From NCBI RefSeq assembly GCF_020360975.1, contig NW_025408669.1, positions 5,332,001-5,396,000 of the forward strand: a stretch of DNA of 64,000 bases, read 5' to 3'. This document shows, piece by piece, positions 58,201 to 64,000 of the stretch (the first letter of the stretch is position 1; each line of letters starts with the position of its first letter). The position numbers and the translations under genes are program-made. Below the pieces are notes generated by a model. The model was not told the DNA's origin and ran no database searches. It worked only from the letters and a program-made list of their open reading frames with translations. The stretch comes from Hirsutella rhossiliensis. Taxonomy: Eukaryota; Ascomycota; Sordariomycetes; Hypocreales; Ophiocordycipitaceae.

Positions 58201-61200
58201 CGCTTCGAAGATGCCGTCTATGGCGAGGGTCAATCGTTTGAATCAATCAAACAACAGTCGTGAGGGACGAAGCAAGGACCGAATAGGGGGCGGGTGCCTC
58301 CACGTCGGAAAGTCCAGGGCTTTTCCGATCGATTGACCCATGACGCTTCTCTCGTGTAGCCTCGGATATACATACATGCCCTGTGCAACGTATGGGGTGT
58401 TGGATCTTTACGGCAACTCTTCGTCACATCTCTTCCGTCCGTGACTGGTCTCTTCCTCTCGGTGCTGGAACCCATTCGACGTCAAAACCGTTAGGTGGGG
58501 ATATCGCTAAGCTTCATGTCGGCGTATCCGGGCGCATGTCTCCTGTAGAGGATTCTGTCTTCCGTTTCCGCCTTTGTTCCGTCAACTACTCTCCCCTTCC
58601 CGCTGTCGCTCTATCTGTGCGTGCAGTATCCATTGCATAAGTTCAAATCTTGCGTCCATTCTCTTCGTCTTCCTCGCTGTGTCCGTATCGTACCCATGTC
58701 CTCTGTAAATCAAATAAGACCTTTGCATTCCACCAGTCATGAGACGCTGAGTCCGCCACGAGGCTTTTTTTCTTCCCTCACCTCTCGCATGGCTGCTCAT
58801 TCACAGCTTCGGCACCCCTCCCTTCTTCCCAGGTGGCGTCTATGGCGCTCTCTGGGTGCTTCTGTTGGGTCACGGGGGGATCAGCAAGAGAGAAGAAGAA
58901 CAAGGCTTCCGCATCAGCCTCATACCAGTTCCAATGTTGTTGCTTTGGGCTGGGGACTCTCCCCTCTCTCACACAGCCGGCCTGGAGACCCACAATGCCT
59001 GGTCCATCTCTTCTCCCTTGCAGGAGCCAAGAAAATCAAAAACTCTCGGCCGCGGACAGCGACGCCTAAAGTGGCCCCTCACAGTCGCCTTTCACCCCTC
59101 TTGTTCCTCTTCGTCTTGTCTCTCATCCCCTGGCTCGTGCCTGTCACTGCCGTGTGCCAAAGTAGGCTCCACGCGCCCACGATCACACATGTCGGGAACG
59201 CCATGGTTCTACGGGCTACAGTACAGATGCAGTAAAGAGCATATGTAAGTCTTTCGATGCAGAGCGTGCAATATAGGCAATCGGCATTCACTCACGTACT
59301 GAAAAAGTGTAATGAGTGTATCCACTGTATTCGTAGAGTCGCTATTGCTCAAGTATGTTGGGCTGCCAAGGGATCAGCCGGGCCGAAGGCGGGCAACTGG
59401 TGAGGAAAGGGGAGAAAAGAGAATAGCGAACTGCAAGAGTAGCCTTCAAGTAGACTGTACTGTACAGGGGCCAACACAAAACTCGACAGCGTTTCACTTC
59501 AAAGGAAGGCAGAGGAGAAGACCCAACTGCATATGTATGTACAATACCAGGGCTCGGCCATTGCGCCCGTCTCCACCGCAGCCTCGATAATCTGCAAGGG
59601 CAAGCAAGCATCCGCGGGAAAAGAAAAAAGGACAGAAAAGGGTTGGACTCGGTCACTCGGTCTCCAATACTACCACACTGCTTATTTGCGCTGTCGACAA
59701 CTCCGATTGGGCCACATGGCGGGGAGGCATCCACAGCTCTCAAGAATCTGTCACTTACAGGTCGCTTTGCTGGGTCTGTTTCCCTCTCGCTTGTTCTTGC
59801 TCGTGCAAAACCTGGCAGCAGTCTCTCGTCGACCGAGAAGAGCTAGCCTACAGCTGCAGAAGCGGGTCATATCGTCGAAAGAGCTGCAACAAGTCAGTGT
59901 TGTTGTCCAAGCCCCAGCTTTCAAGTCCATCAAGGTTCCCGAGATCGACTCCTGACTTTGAAGGGGATGAATGATTTGATCACTTGCGTAGAGGGCCTTG
60001 ATATCATTCAGCGTACTGTAACGCTGACTGACGGGCGTCATCCCAATTGCTCCTGATAAGCAACCCCAGCTACGCCCAGACAGGCTCTCTCTCTATTCCT
60101 GGCATGGGCAATGGGGAGCAAGAGTACACCCAAGAAAGGACCCGCAGTATGGACACACACGCACACCTTCCCTGTCCGGCTCGTCCCTTTTTTACCGAGC
60201 ATGTATCAAGTTTGACGAGCATTAGACGATAGATGTACACACAGTACTGTACAAAACGACATGTCGGTTGACCAACTTGGCTGTGCCCAAGAAGCTCTTC
60301 CTGGACTGAAGACGAAGTCGAGGAAAAGCTTGTGGCTCTGAAAAGGAATGGGGTCGAAGAAGAAAAACTCGTTATGCATTGCGGGCGAGTCAAGCCGAAT
60401 AGACAACATCTATGTCGCCCAGATCCAGGACATGCCAAACAAAGAATAGGCGCTGGCCACTGGGTATAGCGCTGCCAAGTACACACGTAGACATGCCAGT
60501 AGACTTGTGCTGTTTTCTGTTCCTGGGCGTATTCAGCAGACAGACATGCCATGATGCTCCCGCCCCTTGGTAGTGTGGTTAGCCTCTCGCTTCCCGCTCA
60601 TCTCTCTGTTGTTGAAAGAGGGGATGAAAGCGGTTCAATGTTCAGCCCTCTGCTGCCATCCCTATTCCTGTCTCTACCTCCTCCACGCACTTCCCCTAAA
60701 TATATTTTTCCTCCAACGCCCGGGACGGGAGCGTCCACGGCGCTGTCCCGATTTCCGAACATGCACCAGCCAAGGAGAATTCTTGCGTCGCCCCTTGTCT
60801 CCTTTATACCGTGAATCAGTAACTTAGGTAAGGAAGAAGCAAGAGAACGGAGTGAAACAGGGAAAAGAGAGATACAGGAATTACAAAAGGCCAGGGGATT
60901 AAGGACAAGAATGGTCAGGGCAACTTGAGCACGTCGGAAAGCAGAGCAAGCAAAATTTTGACAAACGAGAAAAAGAAAAAAGAAGAGGAAGAAGAAGAAG
61001 AAGCTACTGCTGACAGTGAAACGCGCAACCTGGGTATCCATCCCTTCTCCTCCATCAAGGCTCCCCCAAATCCACCCACCTTCGCTTCGACGCGAGAGAG
61101 CCACTTCTCGGGGCAGTTCCGCCGACAATAGGAGAGGGGGGTCCATCTAGGAAGAACCTTGTCTCCCACCCACCCATCGTTAGCCCTCAGTAGCAAATCG

Positions 61201-61745
61201 TCTCACGTCGTTCCCACATGTGTAGGGCTCCCTCCTGCTGTAGAACCGGCTTTGTCGTTGGGCCCCAGGGACACCCCCCCCCTTGTCTGCCCCCTTCTCT
61301 GTCTCTCCCAAGCAGCCCCCCTTGTCGCCCTTCCGGCCTCTCCAACCCAGCTTTCTCTTGTACTTGCCCCTACAACTACTCTCTCTGACTTACCGAGCCG
61401 TCTTGGTCTGGGGGCCGATGGGCAAAGCCTCGTCCTCCATCGAGCCCGGTCCCTCGCGGGTTTTCCCCATCCAGATACGAATGTGTATAAGCCATTGTCC
61501 CAGCCTGGCGCTGCTGCCCTGTATCGTCATCAATGTTCCTCTTTCTTTTCCCATGAAAACACAATAATAACAGCAACAGATGCTAATGCTGGAGCGCCTT
61601 TGAAATGCTTTGGTGCGTCTCGATTCAACGGGGAACCGCAGGTCGTTTATTCGGGCCGGAGGAGGGTTTGGCTTTTTCTGTCTCTTTTGTTCATTCCCCC
61701 CCTGGCATTTCAGGTCTGTCTGTGTCCGGCCAAGGTCATCGTGGG
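52218..61745. other. 9.5-kb gene-poor region
   Basis: The interval between the 3' ends of HPPK-DHPS and the VIB-1-like gene. It contains a 10-nt tandem repeat (52748-52777), CA/TA-rich low-complexity DNA (52690-52830, 53330-53470), poly-C and poly-G tracts and many short open frames. The part at about 59.85-60.55 kb reads somewhat like coding on the minus strand (see findings). I cannot support a gene. Confidence 0.45.
52748..52777. repeat. 10-nt tandem repeat, three copies
   Basis: GCTCACACAC repeated three times, embedded in TACATGTA/GTAC-rich DNA. Confidence 0.9.
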
Positions 61746-63642
61746 TCATGCCATGGTCATGTGAATTCCAGTCGACGACGACATGATGGACGGATAGTAG
61801 CCGCCCGAGGTTGTCTTGCCGTCGAAATGATCATGCTGCCGATGGTCTCCCACGCGTGGCGCAGGGGTACTTGGGTTGAAGGGCCGGGGCAGCATGCCGA
61901 AGTCGTATTCGTGCTTGACCTTTGAGTCGGCAGCCATGCTCGGGACGACGCTCTCGGGACCGGTGCGCTGGGCGAACAAGTCGACTCGATCGTGGTGGCC
62001 GTCGTACATGGGTCCGGAGTAGTAGTGGTAGGCCTTGGACGTCTCGAGGGCCTTGCCGTCGTCGGGCGCCATGATGGCCTCCTCGGGAATCTCGTGATGC
62101 CTCGCGCCGCCGTAGACGCCGCTGCGGCTGTCGTACGTGGTGGCATAGCCCCCAGTCCCGGCCCCGCTGAGCATGGCGTTGGAGTTGTTGAAGTCTGCTG
62201 CCATGTGGCCCATGGCCGTGTATCCGCTCAGGTTGCCCGCGGAACCTCCCGGGCCATTTCCTTGGCTGCCCCGTCTCTCGTTCTGGTAGTGGCCAGGCGA
62301 CCGGCCGCGCACAATCATCTTAGCCGACTTGCGGTAGGCAACCTTGACGTACTGGTCCGGGCTGTGGGCGCCCACGTCTGCCCACAGCTCCACAATGAGG
62401 TGGTAGTATTGCTGCGCCGCCCGTCGTTTTCCGTTGTTGAGCGTTGCATTCTTGAACTGGATGCGTTCAAACGTGTGCTCGGCCGGAAGCTGCTGCGCGG
62501 CTGTCTGCGGTCCACCGAGCCCGTCCGAGTATAAGCCTCTTGTGCCGGGGATGGCGGGGCCGTCCCCGTAGGGATTCATGCCGTGGTGCGACGAGGAGCT
62601 TGTCTTGGGCGCCATTGGGATCTTGGACGGCTTGCTGATGGGGCCCTTGTCTCGCTTGGGCGTGTGCTGCACCAGCTCGATGTGCTGCTGCTCGTTCTCG
62701 GCCACGACGGCCGAGATGCACATGGCGAACCCGTACACTTGGTATGTCTGCGCCGCCGAGGCCGTCGACGATGTCGGCGTGAACTGGATCGGCACGTTTG
62801 GATAGTATAGTGGGCTCAGCGCGTACGAGCACACGCAGGCCAGGTAGTTGCGGCGGTAGCACGTCCACTCCTGGTCGCACGACAGAAAGGGACCCTTGTC
62901 GACGGTGCCCGAGATTTCGATCTTGATGGGCGTCATTGCCGAGTCGATGTAATTCAACGACCCCAGCGTCTGCATTGGCTGGAGCGGTGGCACCGAGCCT
63001 TGGCCCGGCCGATGTGCGTACTGGCCCAAGTCCATCCTTGCGGCCGAGGGCGAGGCGAATCCGGCGAGCGAGCTTTGCGACGCCGTTATCTGGTGTCGCC
63101 GCAGAGACGCTCCCACAAAGGCCGGCGACCGCGGGAGGTGCTCCGAGGCTCGGCGGAAAGGCGGCGTTGCTGTCGAATAGTGGTCCAAGGCGCCGATGTG
63201 TCTGCCGGTGCGCTGAGCGTGCGTTTGGGCATGTGCCATGCCCGTCGATGGAGTCGAGCTGCGCAGCCTGTGAGCTATTGATTGTCCTTTGTCTGTCTTG
63301 CCCTCGCGTTGACCCAAACTCTGGCTGCTTCTTGAAGCCCTCCTTCTTCGCCACAACTCTTCCCTTCCCGCTCCCTGGGTGTGTGTTTGTGGGCGCCCCT
63401 TGAAGGAGAGGATCGAAGACGAAAGACATGAGGGGGGAGGCGTGACCTACTTGGACGTTAAACGAGGTCTGCTGTCTGCTCCATAGATGGGCCCGTGAGT
63501 TTGATAAAGAGCGCCCGGTTCGTCTTGGGAGTATGGCGCGGCTGCGTGCTGCAAATTGGTCGAGTGGAAGAGGTTCAATAGCGGTGACGGCTGGGGAGCA
63601 TCTATTGTAAGTGAAGGCGGAGCATGAGTTTCCTGGGTGAAT
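61746..63642 (-). CDS. VIB-1/XprG-like NDT80-family transcription factor, 5' end unresolved
   Basis: p53-like (NDT80/PhoG) DNA-binding regulator. Relatives Neurospora VIB-1 and Aspergillus XprG control extracellular proteases, starvation response, programmed cell death after heterokaryon incompatibility, and cellulase induction. Two exons are clear: 63642-63451 and 63267-61746, joined across a 183-nt intron, giving about 570 codons. The NDT80 domain is marked by PMQTLGSLNYIDSAMTPIKIEISGTVDKG, EWTCYRRNYLACVCSY, GFAMCISAVVAEN, IELVQHTPKRDKGPISKP, HTFERIQFKNATLNNGKRRAAQQYYHLIVELWAD and KSAKMIVRGRSPGHYQNERRGS. The C-terminus is Gly/Ser/Tyr-rich and ends STGIHMTMA. A good acceptor (branch CTGAC, then GTGTGCAG at 63643) shows that another exon lies upstream, at 63.7 kb or beyond the window edge. 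Confidence 0.9.
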
Positions 63643-64000
63643 CTGCACACACTGTCAGTCAGAGCAACAAGGAGAATCCGACGAATCTCGAGAAAGCAAG
63701 AATCCGGTGGTGGAAGCCGTTGAGCCCGCCACAGAAGGATGCCGTACCGTCCCTTGCGGTACACGATGCCCACGTACAACCAAGTCGTAAGGTGATACTG
63801 CCAACGCTCATGTAGTACTGAAACGACATATACAGAATCGAGAAAAGCTGCGTCACTACGCCGCTTCGAGGGTTTCGAGCCGGTGAGTGTACAGAAAAGT
63901 CACAGGGGTAGCACGTTCAGGGTGAAGAAAAAAGCGACGACGGCAACAAGGTCGACGGCCGTCGCCTCGATGAGCCCGAGTGACGCTTCTTTGGCTCCTT
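63643..64000. other. Intron and possible first exon of the VIB-1-like gene
   Basis: The minus strand begins with an intron acceptor. Candidate starts at 63827 (MSFQYYMSVG) with weak donors (GTGGGC or GTGTAC) would keep frame but are not convincing. The true start may lie outside the window. Confidence 0.35.

Noticed and set aside
58630..58660. GTTCAAATC T-loop-like sequence
   Set aside because: No paired T stem and no upstream A box at a suitable distance.

Overview
This window is nuclear DNA from a filamentous ascomycete, probably a Sordariomycete of the order Hypocreales. Genes carry many 46-183 nt introns with GT/GC donors, GC content is high, and the proteins are typical of Pezizomycotina: a CreA/Cre1 repressor, a VIB-1/XprG-type NDT80 factor, a fused HPPK-DHPS, and a Glo3 ArfGAP. 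Bacterial features such as Shine-Dalgarno sites or operons are absent. I resolved 15 protein-coding genes with exon structures that close in frame, plus one gene (vib-1-like) whose 5' end is unresolved.

Layout. 1-2 kb: microsatellite-rich intergenic DNA. 2.0-5.1 kb (-): peroxisomal Lon protease. 5.9-6.9 kb (+): replication protein A subunit 2. 7.3-8.2 kb (-): GNAT acetyltransferase. 9.4-10.3 kb (-): isopentenyl-diphosphate isomerase. 11.1-12.4 kb (+): END3. 12.6-14.0 kb (-): AIF/FSP1-like FAD oxidoreductase. 14.9-15.4 kb (+): acyl-CoA-binding protein. 16.5-17.3 kb (-): cysteine-rich, Ser/Thr-rich secreted protein, probably GPI-anchored. 20.2-21.6 kb (-): BTB-bromodomain protein. 26.9-28.4 kb (-): Rad51 paralog (Rad55-like). 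34.4-35.7 kb (+): CreA. About 40.7-41.1 kb (-): broken Tc1/mariner-type transposase relic. 43.7-44.5 kb (-): TIM21. 45.4-47.1 kb (+): Glo3-type ArfGAP. 47.6-48.9 kb (-): nitronate monooxygenase. 50.5-52.2 kb (+): HPPK-DHPS. 61.7-63.6 kb (-): VIB-1/XprG-like factor.

The first 17 kb and 43.7-52.2 kb are compact and hold mainly housekeeping genes, often in divergent or convergent pairs. The rest is dominated by five gene-poor stretches of about 3-9.5 kb, rich in GTAC/TACATGTA-type low-complexity sequence, short tandem repeats and a recurrent TAATTACTCCGTA motif. The two carbon/protease regulators (CreA and the VIB-1-like factor) and the BTB-bromodomain gene sit beside these deserts.

Functional links are modest. 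Lon (ending SRL) and nitronate monooxygenase (ending AKL) are both predicted peroxisomal matrix proteins. RPA2 and the Rad51 paralog both act on single-stranded DNA in repair. CreA and VIB-1 belong to the same carbon-response network in other fungi. No biosynthetic gene cluster, CRISPR array, rRNA gene or convincing tRNA gene was seen.
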